A DNA stretch of 27,842 bases from 2-12-FULL-42-15 sp964196565 (GCA_964196565.1 CAXMUH010000058.1:1-27842), one strand, 5' to 3'. Shown: positions 1 through 8,726, counted from the stretch's first letter. The notes: generated by a model not told the origin, from the sequence alone. Made by a program: numbers and translations.

Positions 1-627
1 CTTGGTTTTAAAGAAAGTGAATCCAGCGAAATTCCATTTACCAAAATATTGGTTCGAATAAAAAATGAAATTGTTACCATGGGCCACAGCGAAATACAAC
101 CAGAAAAAAGCACAGCGCCTTATATTTCGCCTGAAACATTAAAACAATGGTATGACGAAAAGCGCGATTTTATTATTGTTGATACGCGCAATGATTATGA
201 ATATGCTTTGGGAACCTTTGATCAAGCGGTTGACTTAAATATCGAGTCTTTTCGTGAATTTCCAGATGCGGTGCAGGTGTTGCCGGCACAAGTTAAGCAA
301 AAGCCTGTTGTTACATTTTGTACCGGTGGCATTCGCTGTGAAAAAGCAGCTGAATTAATGAGCCAAAAAGGCTTTAAAGAAGTGTATCAGTTAGAAGGTG
401 GCATTTTAAATTATTTTGAAAAAATTGGCAGTGACCATTATCATGGTGAATGTTTTGTGTTTGATAAGCGATTGTCAGTAGATTCAAACTTAGCGCCTAC
501 CACAACGGATCGATGTTATGAGCATACGGATATTGAAAATGCAGATCAATTGCAACAAAGTATTAATTGCCCCTATTGCCAGCATTTGAAGACGAGTCGT
601 CAATTAGAATCTGTTAAAACTGCATGA
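1..627 (+). CDS. trhO: tRNA uridine(34) hydroxylase TrhO (rhodanese domain), 5' end outside the window
   Basis: TrhO (formerly YceA/UPF0176) makes 5-hydroxyuridine at tRNA position 34. The reading frame is open from base 1, so the N-terminal domain is cut off by the window edge; the TTG at 49 is internal. The visible part begins with the family's conserved stretch ending in IVTMG, followed by a rhodanese domain with VDTRNDYEY. The active-site loop CTGGIRC has its first Cys codon at 319-321, and both loop cysteines are present. After LEGGILNYFE comes the usual C-terminal tail with a CxxC-like pair (NCPYC). The stop codon overlaps the next start in an ATGA junction at 624-627, so the two RNA-modification genes are probably translationally coupled. 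Identity is confident because the loop and the flanking blocks are diagnostic; only the N-terminus is unseen. Confidence 0.9.
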   Translation, partial: LGFKESESSEIPFTKILVRIKNEIVTMGHSEIQPEKSTAPYISPETLKQWYDEKRDFIIVDTRNDYEYALGTFDQAVDLNIESFREFPDAVQVLPAQVKQKPVVTFCTGGIRCEKAAELMSQKGFKEVYQLEGGILNYFEKIGSDHYHGECFVFDKRLSVDSNLAPTTTDRCYEHTDIENADQLQQSINCPYCQHLKTSRQLESVKTA

Positions 628-2039
628 GCTCTTTGCAAGCCATCGTTGATTTTTATAAACACATTATTCCTGATAGCGATGGACTGTTGGCACTTGAAAA
701 TACGCCGCTGCCACTCACCATTTGGACCAACACGTTAAAAATAACGCCTGAAAAACTGATAAAGTTAATGCGAGAAGACGGTTATGATTTGGAACCATTA
801 GCTTGGAATCCTTCGGCTTTTCGAGTGGAATCTGAGTCAGTGGTTGGTAAGAGTTGGCAATATCAGGCCGGTTTATTTCAAATTCAAGAAGAAGTTTCGA
901 TGTTGCCAGGTGTATTACTGGCAGCTTCACCCGGTGAAAAAGTATTGGATTTGTGCGCCGCTCCTGGCAATAAAACCGCGCAAGTAGCCGTATCGATGAA
1001 TAATACTGGGACTTTAGTTGCAAATGATCGCAACTACTCGCGTATGCGTGCGGTGGGTCATATACTAAAGCGTCTTAATTTAATTAATATTAGCACCACG
1101 ATCTATGATGGTGTGATTTTCCCATCCGTCGATAATTATTTTGATAAAGTTTTAGTTGATGTGCCCTGCAGTTGTGAAGGTACGTTTCGTAAAAATAAAA
1201 ATAAACTGACTTCACCGAATCAACAGCATTCACTGCAAATAGCCAAAGTGCAATATAATTTGCTGAACAAGGCGATGCAATTGGTGCGCGGAAGCGGCAA
1301 AGTGATTTATTCCACTTGCACATTTTCTCCAGAAGAAAATGAAGCGGTGGTTTCAAGGCTATTAGACAATATGCCAGGCCAAGTGCGTGTGCTGCCATTA
1401 TCGATTGAAGGTTTTAATTATTCTGAAGGTGTGCAATCATGGCAGTCACAGCAATATCATCCACAGGTAAAAAATAGCATTCGGGTTTGGCCGCATCAAA
1501 ATAATAGCGGTGGTTTTTTTGTTGCCGTGTTAGAGAAAATTTCAAATGCAGAAAATTTAACTGCTGCAAAAAAGTTTAGGTTTGATCAGCAAAAAGTTGA
1601 AGGCTATTTAACAGAGCTTGACCAACGTTTTAAATTTCCAGAGTTAACTGCACAGAGTTATCAGTTTTTGACAGAAAGCAATCGAGGAATTTATCTCACC
1701 AATAAAGATAATTTGCCGCCTAAAGGATTAAGAATAGATGCCACAGGTTTGTTTTTTCTAAAAACCAATACGCGATTTCCAAAGTTAACCACGGCTGCTG
1801 CGATGTTGCTTGGTGATAAAGTCAAAGCTAATCGAGTTGAAATCACCAAAGCGCAGCTTGAATTATACTTTACCCAGGAGACGAGTGTTTTATCGGAGAC
1901 TCAGGCATCAAGTTTGACTGATACCGGATTTGTTATTGTGAGTTACCAAGATATTATTTTGGGTGTAGGATTGTATCTGTCTGCAGGCGGAGGCAGACCC
2001 GCAAGATTGCAGAGCCAATTCCCTAAAACATTTAAATAA
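624..2039 (+). CDS. rsmF: 16S rRNA m5C methyltransferase, RsmF/YebU type
   Basis: SAM-dependent RNA cytosine-C5 methyltransferase of the NOL1/NOP2/Sun family, 471 aa against about 479 for E. coli RsmF. The SAM-binding motif LDLCAAPGNKT lies at residues 108-118. The motif IV cysteine is C182 (VPCSCEG) and the motif VI catalytic cysteine is C232 (STCTFSPEENE). A long C-terminal region of about 170 residues, absent from RsmB, favours RsmF over other family members. The motif IV segment reads PCSCEG where PCSGEG is usual, a Gly-to-Cys change beside the active site. The start ATG overlaps the trhO stop by 4 bp, with no separate promoter. The gene ends just before a block of dispersed repeats. The exact target base cannot be read from sequence; a related RsmF-like enzyme with another target is possible. 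Confidence 0.85.
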   Translation: MSSLQAIVDFYKHIIPDSDGLLALENTPLPLTIWTNTLKITPEKLIKLMREDGYDLEPLAWNPSAFRVESESVVGKSWQYQAGLFQIQEEVSMLPGVLLAASPGEKVLDLCAAPGNKTAQVAVSMNNTGTLVANDRNYSRMRAVGHILKRLNLINISTTIYDGVIFPSVDNYFDKVLVDVPCSCEGTFRKNKNKLTSPNQQHSLQIAKVQYNLLNKAMQLVRGSGKVIYSTCTFSPEENEAVVSRLLDNMPGQVRVLPLSIEGFNYSEGVQSWQSQQYHPQVKNSIRVWPHQNNSGGFFVAVLEKISNAENLTAAKKFRFDQQKVEGYLTELDQRFKFPELTAQSYQFLTESNRGIYLTNKDNLPPKGLRIDATGLFFLKTNTRFPKLTTAAAMLLGDKVKANRVEITKAQLELYFTQETSVLSETQASSLTDTGFVIVSYQDIILGVGLYLSAGGGRPARLQSQFPKTFK

Positions 2040-2045
2040 TATTTG

Positions 2046-2216
2046 TCATCCCGCCCCGTCTTTGCGACCGAAACGACCGCGGCAATCCAGGAAAATAATA
2101 CTGGATTGCTTCGTCCCTGCGGTCCTCGCAAAGACGGCTTGGATTGCTTCGTCCCTGCGGTCCTCGCAAAGACGGCCTGGATTGCTTTGTCGCCATCGGC
2201 TCCGCAGAATGACGGG
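2046..2216. repeat. Cluster of dispersed palindromic repeats, including a 38-bp tandem pair
   Basis: The gap between rsmF and accA is mostly repeat. A 38-bp unit (2101-2138) containing GGATTGCTTCGTCCC and CCTCGCAAAGACGG is repeated almost exactly at 2139-2176, with a degenerate third copy at 2177-2216. A partial copy in the other orientation lies at 2046-2092. Read on the opposite strand the unit is CCGTCTTTGCGAGGA...GCAATCCAG, the same family as the copies at 21238-21319 and 21469-21508. All six frames stay open across it for 80-100 codons, but the reading frames are an artefact of the repeat. Inverted copies could form hairpins between the two genes. Confidence 0.85.
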
Positions 2217-2250
2217 AGTTTGCCAATTTTTTCTGGCCAAAAGGCCGCTG

Positions 2251-2281
2251 CTGGCATTGAAAGGGAAGTATGGTGTATACT
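2251..2281 (+). promoter_or_regulatory. Possible sigma70 promoter of accA-tilS
   Basis: TATACT at 2276-2281 is a good -10 match 35 bp before the accA start. The best upstream partner, CTGGCA at 2251-2256, is weak and sits at a long 19-bp spacing, so the -10 carries most of the support. The ribosome site GAGG lies 7 bp before the ATG. Confidence 0.3.
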
Positions 2282-2316
2282 TTACACATTTCATAAGCAA
2301 TCTGTGAGGCGGACCC

Positions 2317-3273
2317 ATGAATTTGGATTATTTGGACTATGAGCAACCCATTGCTGAATTAGAAGAGAAAATCAATGAGTTACGACGAGTTGGCTCCAGC
2401 CAGGACTTGAATCTGAGTGAAGAAATCAGTCGCCTTGAAGAAAAAAGTGTCGCCTTAACACGCCAAATTTTTTCCAACTTAACGGCCCATCAGGTTGTCC
2501 AGTTAGCACGACACCCATTGCGGCCATATACACTTGATTATCTTGGACGTATCTTTACCGATTTTGATGAGCTGCAAGGCGAGCGGCATTATTCTAATGA
2601 TTCAGCCATCATTGCCGGTTTAGCGAAATTAAATGGTGAGCCCGTGATGCTGATCGGCCAGCAAAAAGGACGTACCACAAAACAAAAACTGCAACATAAT
2701 TTTGGAATGGCACATCCCGAAGGTTTTCGTAAAGCTTTGCGGCTGATGAAATTAGCCGAAAAATTCGATGTCCCGGTGATTACTTTTATCGATACGCCGG
2801 GTGCTTATCCAGGCACAGAAGCAGAAGAGCGTAATCAAAGTGAAGCAATCGCGCGTAACCTTTTAGAAATGTCACAACTTAAAACACCTATAATCTGTGT
2901 TGTTATTGGCGAAGGTTGTTCGGGTGGCGCGTTAGCCATTGGTGTGGGCGATCGCACGTTAATGCTGCAGTATGCTTATTATTCAGTAATTTCACCAGAA
3001 GGTTGTGCATCGATATTATGGAAAAGTGCTGATAAAGCAAAAGACGCTGCAGAGGCGTTAAATTTAACTTCTGATCACCTACTTGAAAATGGTTTAGTTG
3101 ATGAAGTTATTGCAGAGCCTTTAGGTGGTGCGCACCGAGATGTGGATGCAATGGCAAACTCGATAAAAGAAAGTTTGATTAGTAATATGGCGGTATTAAA
3201 ATCGAAACCCATCGATGGGCTACTAGAAGAACGTTACCAGCGCTGGTTGCAGTATGGTAAAAATGACGCTTAA
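2317..3273 (+). CDS. accA: Acetyl-CoA carboxylase carboxyltransferase subunit alpha
   Basis: Alpha subunit of the carboxyltransferase half of acetyl-CoA carboxylase; with AccD it moves the carboxyl group from biotin-BCCP to acetyl-CoA to make malonyl-CoA for fatty acid synthesis. It is 318 aa (E. coli 319) and colinear with the family throughout: FEQPIAELE-like N-terminus, RPYTLDYLGRIF, QKGR, FIDTPGAYPG, IGEG.SGGALAIGVGD, SVISPEGCASILWKSADKA and EPLGGAHRD. The glycine-rich loop reads GEGCSGG where E. coli has GEGGSGG, a small substitution near the oxyanion region. The start ATG has a GAGG site 7 bp upstream. Its end overlaps tilS, as in many gammaproteobacteria where these two genes are adjacent. 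Confidence 0.97.
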   Translation: MNLDYLDYEQPIAELEEKINELRRVGSSQDLNLSEEISRLEEKSVALTRQIFSNLTAHQVVQLARHPLRPYTLDYLGRIFTDFDELQGERHYSNDSAIIAGLAKLNGEPVMLIGQQKGRTTKQKLQHNFGMAHPEGFRKALRLMKLAEKFDVPVITFIDTPGAYPGTEAEERNQSEAIARNLLEMSQLKTPIICVVIGEGCSGGALAIGVGDRTLMLQYAYYSVISPEGCASILWKSADKAKDAAEALNLTSDHLLENGLVDEVIAEPLGGAHRDVDAMANSIKESLISNMAVLKSKPIDGLLEERYQRWLQYGKNDA

Positions 3274-4591
3274 TAAACAAACACTGGTTTCCACATTTGC
3301 AGACTTAACCACAAAAAAGCAATTTTGTATTGCTTATAGTGGTGGGGTGGATTCACATGTGTTACTGCATTTAATGGCAACGCTCGCGAGTGATGATCCA
3401 AGTTATAAAATTCGTGCCATTCATATTAATCATGGTATCAGCGCTCATGCAGTTCAGTGGCAAACCCATTGTGAAGGTGTGTGCCGACAATTAGGCGTTA
3501 GCTATTCGAGCTATAATGTTCATGTGAAAAAAACGCCAGGTGAAAGTCTTGAAGCTTTAGCACGATATTCGCGATACCTTGCGTTGGCTGATAATATTGA
3601 GCCAAACGAGTGTTTGCTTACCGCTCACAATGCAGATGACCAAGCAGAAACCCTATTATTGCAGCTATTTCGCGGTGCTGGGGTCAGTGGGTTGGCATCC
3701 ATGCCGAAGACAAAATCATTTGCTGGTACCGAACATCTGCGCCCGTTGTTAACAAATTCTCGTGATGAGATCGAAGCTTATGCATCTGCTTATAAATTGC
3801 GTTGGGTTGAAGATGACAGTAATGCAGATCAGAGTCTGGATCGCAATTATTTACGTAAAACGATTTTACCCCTGATTAAGCAGCGCTGGCCAAAATCGCT
3901 GCGAACCATTAATCGCAGTGCAAGTAATTGTGGCGATGCAGCATCGGTGATTGAAGAGCTTGCAAAAAATGATTTGAGTACAATGGTAACTCAAGATCAC
4001 GCCCTTGATATCAATAAATTATTAGAATTAACGGAATTACGCCAACATAACGCTTTGCGTTATTGGATTAAAGTCCGAGGATTTGGTTTACCCAATAAAA
4101 AACATTTAGCGCAAATTTATAAAACGGTGATTAATGCGCGTGATGATGCTATGCCTTTTGTGGAATGGAATGGTGAACAAATAAGGCGTTATCAAAATTC
4201 ACTTTATTTAATGCATCAATCGAAAAGTGATAGCACGCAGCATAAAATTATTTGGAATCTCAAACATGATTTAGAGTTGCCCGATCAGTTGGGAATTCTG
4301 AAAATTGAAAAAACCCAAGGTCAAGGCATTGATGCATCCATGCTTGGGGCAGAGCTTACGGTTCGTTTTCGTCAAGGCGGAGAACGCATTTGCCAAGCCG
4401 GCCGAAAAGAAACCCATAGTGTCAAAAAATTATTTCAACAATGGAGTATTCCACCTTGGCTGCGTGATAAGGTGCCATTGCTTTATTCAAATGATCAACT
4501 TATCGCGATCGTCGGATATTGTGTGGCTGAAAAGTTTAAAGCCGGGCAGTCCACGCCCGGGTTAATGATTTACTTAATAAGTGAATGCTAA
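3254..4591 (+). CDS. tilS: tRNA(Ile)-lysidine synthetase
   Basis: TilS ligates lysine to C34 of the AUA-decoding tRNA-Ile, giving lysidine; it is essential. The protein is 445 aa (E. coli 432). The N-terminal PP-loop ATPase motif SGGVDS is at residues 29-34. The family block WVEDDSN...RNYLRKTILPLI follows, then a helical middle domain. The C-terminal TilS domain contains RFRQGGERI and KKLFQQWSIPPWLRDKVPLL. The first ATG (3254) lies 20 nt inside accA and a second in-frame ATG at 3263 is equally possible; neither has a clear Shine-Dalgarno site, so coupling to accA is likely. The stop overlaps the stop of the convergent gene by 4 bp (4588-4591), leaving no room for a conventional terminator. 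Confidence 0.95.
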   Translation: MVKMTLNKQTLVSTFADLTTKKQFCIAYSGGVDSHVLLHLMATLASDDPSYKIRAIHINHGISAHAVQWQTHCEGVCRQLGVSYSSYNVHVKKTPGESLEALARYSRYLALADNIEPNECLLTAHNADDQAETLLLQLFRGAGVSGLASMPKTKSFAGTEHLRPLLTNSRDEIEAYASAYKLRWVEDDSNADQSLDRNYLRKTILPLIKQRWPKSLRTINRSASNCGDAASVIEELAKNDLSTMVTQDHALDINKLLELTELRQHNALRYWIKVRGFGLPNKKHLAQIYKTVINARDDAMPFVEWNGEQIRRYQNSLYLMHQSKSDSTQHKIIWNLKHDLELPDQLGILKIEKTQGQGIDASMLGAELTVRFRQGGERICQAGRKETHSVKKLFQQWSIPPWLRDKVPLLYSNDQLIAIVGYCVAEKFKAGQSTPGLMIYLISEC

Positions 4592-6486
4592 GTGGTGAAG
4601 CTATCTTGACTACCGTCCAACCTTGCAATAAAGGTTGGATCTCCTGTATCTCTTCTATCTTTTCTTTTAGGAACGCCAAGATGGCTTTTATTGGGTAGAA
4701 AGGGCTGTTCGAGATCTGAAGTTGTCATTGTATTAGTTTTAAATAAAGAGCTGCAGGAGACTCTGATATGCCCACTTACTGTTTGTGCTACTTCTATGCA
4801 ATGTGGAAATTTTGACACGCCTTTATAATGACACCAGAAGTTTGCGAGTAGTGTTACCCCAACACCAACCATGATGGCGGCGAATTCTTTAACAGAGTCA
4901 TGATCATCTGAAAACTTTGCAAACTCAGGATATTTATCTACTAAAAGTCCCCAGGTTTTAATTACGTTAAAATGTGCATTGCCTCCAAAAATGATGCTAT
5001 CTATAAAAGAGCTAATATAAAAAGCCCAAGCCGTTTTAGGAAATGCCTTCATTGCGATTTTGGCATCGTTATTGCCGAAATGCATTCCATCATTCAGTGC
5101 TTTGTAGCAAGGTCTAGCAGAGGTGGCAAAAGCAATAAGAGGCGCGCTGACCACCGCTCCCCATGTGATTGCAGTGAGGAGAGTTTGTGGAAGGCTAACA
5201 TCCGCGCCTAAGATATAACTGAGTTCATCAAGTGTAGTTTGCATACCTTCTTCAGTATAGAAATACGCAGTGGCTATCATATAAGGAAACATAGAGATTG
5301 CATTGATCAGAAGTGCGAATAGCGCATTGCAGATGTTAATGTTAAGTGGTTGACAATGCCATATCCCTTCCACAAATTTACGAATTTCCCTATCGGTTTC
5401 TGCACTTTTTAAATGGTAATTTAAAAGCATTTTCCCAATAATGCTGATGCACAGGTTAACCAGAAATAATAAGCTTCGCCCCAAAACGGAATCAATATTT
5501 TCAACACGTTCAATTTTACTGAGTGCGTGGACACCCGTTAATATGACAACAAGACTTGGAATGCCAACGCTTGCGGTTAATCGAATAAAAGCCAGTAACC
5601 CTTTGCCGAGGGTTGGTATGCCTTGGCGTACCGGACTATGGGAAAAGTCATAAGCAAGGCGAGGTATCCAGCCGTAATGATAAAAGCGGATGACTTTGGT
5701 GTTATGGTCTGGTTTGCTATCAAGGTTGTGGTTAGTTAAAACAAGCAGTTTTTCATCTGCAGATGCATTTTTGTAAAAATCAGCCTGATAATTATCAAGT
5801 TCGCTTGGGCCTATGATTTCCAGCTCACTTTTTGTCGTATTATAATATTCAGTTTGTAGTAATTGTAAGGCCTTGACTAGTTTTTCTGGAATAATATCCT
5901 CATCCGTTGCTGAGCTAACCACGCCTCTTTGGTTTCCATCTTCAAAAATTGCAATGACTGATTCATCTAGGCAAAGCACATGACGATGTCGATCGAAAAT
6001 AATTATTTCTTGCAGCTTGTGTTCTAAATGGGTATAGAATGCTTGTTGTTCTGAATTTAACTTTAAATCATCAACTGCACTACCGATTTCAATCAATTTG
6101 CAAAATGTGTTTGAAAAAATTGTTGCGAAAGCGCCAACACCAATGATGCTTAATGTTCCCCATGAGGGTATAAGATCGTCTAAGTTGCCCTCAATGGAAA
6201 ATGAATTGACACCGACATTATTTCCAACAAAACAGGTGCTTTGAAGAATGTAAAAAAGCATCATGCCCCAAGTAATTTTAGTTAGGCTATTGACCCAAAG
6301 TCTTTTCTCATAAGAGTCGTTTGGATCTGTTGAGACGGGTCTGCTTATTGTTATTAGGCTGAAGTGTTTAGTTAGGTTTTTGACCGAAGGTGCTTCTTTT
6401 TCTGAATCGGATATGCCTAGTGATAATTGGCCGAAGCGTTTTGCAAATTGGCTTGACTGGGCTTCATGATCTGTTGGAGAACGCAT
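4588..6486 (-). CDS. Orphan multi-pass membrane protein (632 aa), candidate secreted effector
   Basis: I do not recognise this protein. About 60 polar residues precede hydrophobic segments near 70-88, 110-130, 298-322, 336-356, 385-410, 433-455, 485-502 and 534-552, giving roughly seven or eight membrane spans. A soluble block of about 165 residues (131-296) lies between the second and third. No cleavable signal peptide is visible. The last 60 residues are polar and end in SQDSFTT, resembling the end of the 1145-aa protein at 15573-19010. The start is well supported: AGGAA precedes ATG 6486 by about 7 nt (minus strand). The gene is inserted, in opposite orientation, between two conserved housekeeping blocks and has a long AT-rich upstream region, which suggests acquisition. 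A role as an effector is inference from architecture and likely lifestyle only; an ordinary inner-membrane protein is the alternative. Confidence 0.8.
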   Translation of the reverse strand: MRSPTDHEAQSSQFAKRFGQLSLGISDSEKEAPSVKNLTKHFSLITISRPVSTDPNDSYEKRLWVNSLTKITWGMMLFYILQSTCFVGNNVGVNSFSIEGNLDDLIPSWGTLSIIGVGAFATIFSNTFCKLIEIGSAVDDLKLNSEQQAFYTHLEHKLQEIIIFDRHRHVLCLDESVIAIFEDGNQRGVVSSATDEDIIPEKLVKALQLLQTEYYNTTKSELEIIGPSELDNYQADFYKNASADEKLLVLTNHNLDSKPDHNTKVIRFYHYGWIPRLAYDFSHSPVRQGIPTLGKGLLAFIRLTASVGIPSLVVILTGVHALSKIERVENIDSVLGRSLLFLVNLCISIIGKMLLNYHLKSAETDREIRKFVEGIWHCQPLNINICNALFALLINAISMFPYMIATAYFYTEEGMQTTLDELSYILGADVSLPQTLLTAITWGAVVSAPLIAFATSARPCYKALNDGMHFGNNDAKIAMKAFPKTAWAFYISSFIDSIIFGGNAHFNVIKTWGLLVDKYPEFAKFSDDHDSVKEFAAIMVGVGVTLLANFWCHYKGVSKFPHCIEVAQTVSGHIRVSCSSLFKTNTMTTSDLEQPFLPNKSHLGVPKRKDRRDTGDPTFIARLDGSQDSFTT

Positions 6487-6600
6487 ATAAAATTCCTATC
6501 GTAGTTTTTGAACGGTTAAAAACAACTTTACTTAATTAAAAGTATTTAATTTATAATTAAGTATCTTTTGAGATAATAGATAATATCCGTTAAGTCAGAT

Positions 6601-6629
6601 AAGCTAATGTATACACAATTAATTGTCAA
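6601..6629 (-). promoter_or_regulatory. Candidate promoter of the 632-aa gene with an overlapping palindrome
   Basis: On the minus strand TTGACA (6629-6624) is a perfect -35 followed after 17 bp by TAGCTT (6606-6601) as a moderate -10; TATACAT lies between them. A perfect 12-bp palindrome ACAATTAATTGT at 6615-6626 overlaps the -35 and would suit an operator. The implied leader is about 110 nt. Confidence 0.35.
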
Positions 6630-6816
6630 ATAAATTCGGGTCTTAGTTTTGGCACAAGAACCTAGAAATTAAATATTATAAATTAAGAAAAAATTATTTT
6701 TTTAAAATAAGTTAAATCCTCATTGAAATAATTTTTGCACACAGCTTATGTCAAGCGTGGCGAGTAGTTACGATTTACACATTTTGGCATTGGGTTTATG
6801 TTTTTTGCTTAGGCCT

Positions 6817-6844
6817 TTGCCTACTCGGTGATTCTTGGTAAGAT
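6817..6844 (+). promoter_or_regulatory. Candidate sigma70 promoter of the lepA operon
   Basis: TTGCCT (6817-6822) and TAAGAT (6839-6844) are separated by 16 bp and lie 45 bp before the lepA start. They are the best-matching pair near the head of this operon. No other promoter-like pair was noted between lepA and pdxJ, where the genes abut or overlap. Confidence 0.45.
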
Positions 6845-6889
6845 ATGTTCCTGAAGACTGATTTTTGTTCACTATTTTGACGGTATCAT

Positions 6890-8710
6890 ATGACTGACTT
6901 GCTGCGTGTTCCACAACAACGGATACGAAATTTTTCAATTATTGCTCACATTGATCATGGTAAGTCGACTCTATCTGATCGTTTTATCCAGCATTGTGGA
7001 GGCTTGAGTTCACGAGAGATGAAAGCGCAAGTACTTGATTCTATGGATATTGAGCGTGAGCGCGGCATTACCATTAAAGCTCAAAGTGTGACCTTATATT
7101 ATAAGGCCAAAGATGGTCAAACCTATCAGCTCAACTTTATCGACACCCCAGGGCACGTTGATTTCTCTTATGAGGTGTCACGTTCATTGGCTGCTTGTGA
7201 AGGCGCTCTTTTGGTGGTTGACGCCGCCCAGGGTGTGGAAGCGCAGACCGTAGCCACGTGTTATACCGCGATTGAGCAGGGTTTAGAAGTGCTACCAATT
7301 CTAAATAAAATCGATTTACCTCAAGCTGACCCTGATCGTGCAAGGCAAGAAATTGAAGACGTGATTGGCATTGATGCATTGGAGGCGATCGAAGTGAGCG
7401 CTAAAGCGGGTATTGGAATCGATGCAGCCTTGGAGCAGTTGGTTGAGAAAGTGCCAGCACCTGTTGGCGATCCCGATAAACCGTTGCAAGCTTTGATTAT
7501 TGATTCTTGGTTTGACAGTTATCTTGGTGTTGTCTCTCTGGTGCGAATTAAAAATGGTTGTTTAAGAAAAGGCGATAAAATAAAAGTGATGTCGATCGGT
7601 AAGGAATACGTTGCCGACCAAGTAGGCATTTTTACTCCGAAACGTAAAGCACTCGATCAATTAAGTGCGGGTGAAGTGGGGTTTGTGGTTGCCAGTATAA
7701 AAGACATTTTTGGCGCGCCAGTTGGTGATACCATCACCCATGCAAAAAAATCAGCAACCGAACCATTGCCTGGTTTTAAATTAGTAAAACCACAAGTGTA
7801 TGCTGGTATGTTTCCGGTTGAATCAGAAGATTACGAAGCGTTTCGTGAAGCTTTATCTAAACTTCGATTAAACGACGCAGCACTTTTTTATGAACCAGAA
7901 TCTTCAGAAGCGTTGGGCTTTGGTTTTCGGTGTGGTTTTTTAGGTATGTTGCATATGGAAATTGTACAAGAGCGTTTGGAACGTGAGTATGATTTAGATT
8001 TAATTACGACTGCACCCACTGTGATCTATAAAATTGTCACTAAAGCAGGTGATATTTCTTATGTGGATAATCCAAGCCAATTACCAGAACAGTCTCTTGT
8101 CAGCGAAATTCATGAACCCATTGCGAGTGTCAATATTTTGGTTCCACAAGAATACTTAGGCGCTGTAATTACCCTTTGTGTTGAGCGTCGCGGTGTGCAG
8201 AAAAAATTGCTCTACTTAAGTAACCAAGTGTCATTGTCGTATGAGATACCGATGAGTGAAGTTGTGTTAGATTTTTTTGATCGATTAAAATCAATCAGTC
8301 GAGGATATGCTTCGCTGGACTATAGCTTTGATCATTTTAAATTGGCGCAATTGGTAAAATTGGATATATTAATTGGTGGCCAAAAAGTTGATGCGCTCAC
8401 AGCGATTGTGCATCGAGACCATGTGGCCAGTCGTGGTCGTGAGATTACCGAACATCTGAAAGAACTTATTCCACGGCAAATGTTTGAGATTCCGATTCAA
8501 GCTGCGACCGGCGCTAAAATTATTGCCCGCACCACAGTTAAAGCCATGCGTAAAAATGTAATAGCCAAATGTTATGGTGGCGATGTTTCCAGAAAGCGTA
8601 AACTAATAGAGAAGCAAAAAGCGGGTAAAAAGCGCATGAAGCAAGTGGGTAGAGTGGCAATACCACAAGAAGCTTTTCTTGCCGTATTGAAAATCGATAG
8701 AAATAAATAG
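6890..8710 (+). CDS. lepA: Elongation factor 4 (back-translocating GTPase)
   Basis: LepA/EF4 is a ribosome-bound translational GTPase linked to ribosome assembly and to back-translocation of stalled ribosomes. It has 606 aa, normal for the family (about 600). The P-loop is AHIDHGKST (19-27); RGITIKAQ, DTPGHVDF, NKIDLP and SAKAG follow as the other GTPase motifs. The C-terminal domain unique to LepA is intact, with KCYGGDVSRKRKLIEKQK and GRVAIPQEAFLAVLK. It is the first gene of a tight operon. In many gammaproteobacteria the next gene is lepB (signal peptidase I); here only 16 bp separate lepA from rnc. Confidence 0.98.
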   Translation: MTDLLRVPQQRIRNFSIIAHIDHGKSTLSDRFIQHCGGLSSREMKAQVLDSMDIERERGITIKAQSVTLYYKAKDGQTYQLNFIDTPGHVDFSYEVSRSLAACEGALLVVDAAQGVEAQTVATCYTAIEQGLEVLPILNKIDLPQADPDRARQEIEDVIGIDALEAIEVSAKAGIGIDAALEQLVEKVPAPVGDPDKPLQALIIDSWFDSYLGVVSLVRIKNGCLRKGDKIKVMSIGKEYVADQVGIFTPKRKALDQLSAGEVGFVVASIKDIFGAPVGDTITHAKKSATEPLPGFKLVKPQVYAGMFPVESEDYEAFREALSKLRLNDAALFYEPESSEALGFGFRCGFLGMLHMEIVQERLEREYDLDLITTAPTVIYKIVTKAGDISYVDNPSQLPEQSLVSEIHEPIASVNILVPQEYLGAVITLCVERRGVQKKLLYLSNQVSLSYEIPMSEVVLDFFDRLKSISRGYASLDYSFDHFKLAQLVKLDILIGGQKVDALTAIVHRDHVASRGREITEHLKELIPRQMFEIPIQAATGAKIIARTTVKAMRKNVIAKCYGGDVSRKRKLIEKQKAGKKRMKQVGRVAIPQEAFLAVLKIDRNK

Positions 8711-8726
8711 CTGGGGTGACGGCCAA

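Larger units (their letters stand above)
6487..6889. other. AT-rich divergent intergenic region (403 bp)
   Basis: This gap separates the divergent 632-aa gene and lepA. It is clearly richer in A and T than the flanking genes, with A/T tracts around 6664-6720 that may bend DNA. Besides the two promoter candidates annotated separately it holds TTTTAATTAAGTAAAG on the minus strand (6541-6526), close to a sequence in front of the 1145-aa gene. No RNA gene or convincing small protein was found. Confidence 0.7.

Noticed and set aside
49..51. TTG as the start of the rhodanese gene
   Set aside because: The frame is open to base 1 and the preceding residues match the TrhO linker, so the gene enters from outside the window.
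2101..2216. Short CRISPR-like tandem array
   Set aside because: Units are directly adjacent without unique spacers and belong to a dispersed palindrome family; no cas genes nearby.
2043..2346. Overlapping open frames of 80-104 codons on both strands
   Set aside because: They arise from the 38-bp repeat cluster, whose unit has no stops in several frames; no ribosome sites and no family similarity.
4588..4591. A terminator between tilS and the convergent 632-aa gene
   Set aside because: The two stop codons overlap and no hairpin with a T-tract was found around the junction on either strand.
6748..6831. 27-codon hydrophobic open frame before lepA
   Set aside because: No ribosome site, it overlaps the likely lepA promoter and is too short to support without comparison.
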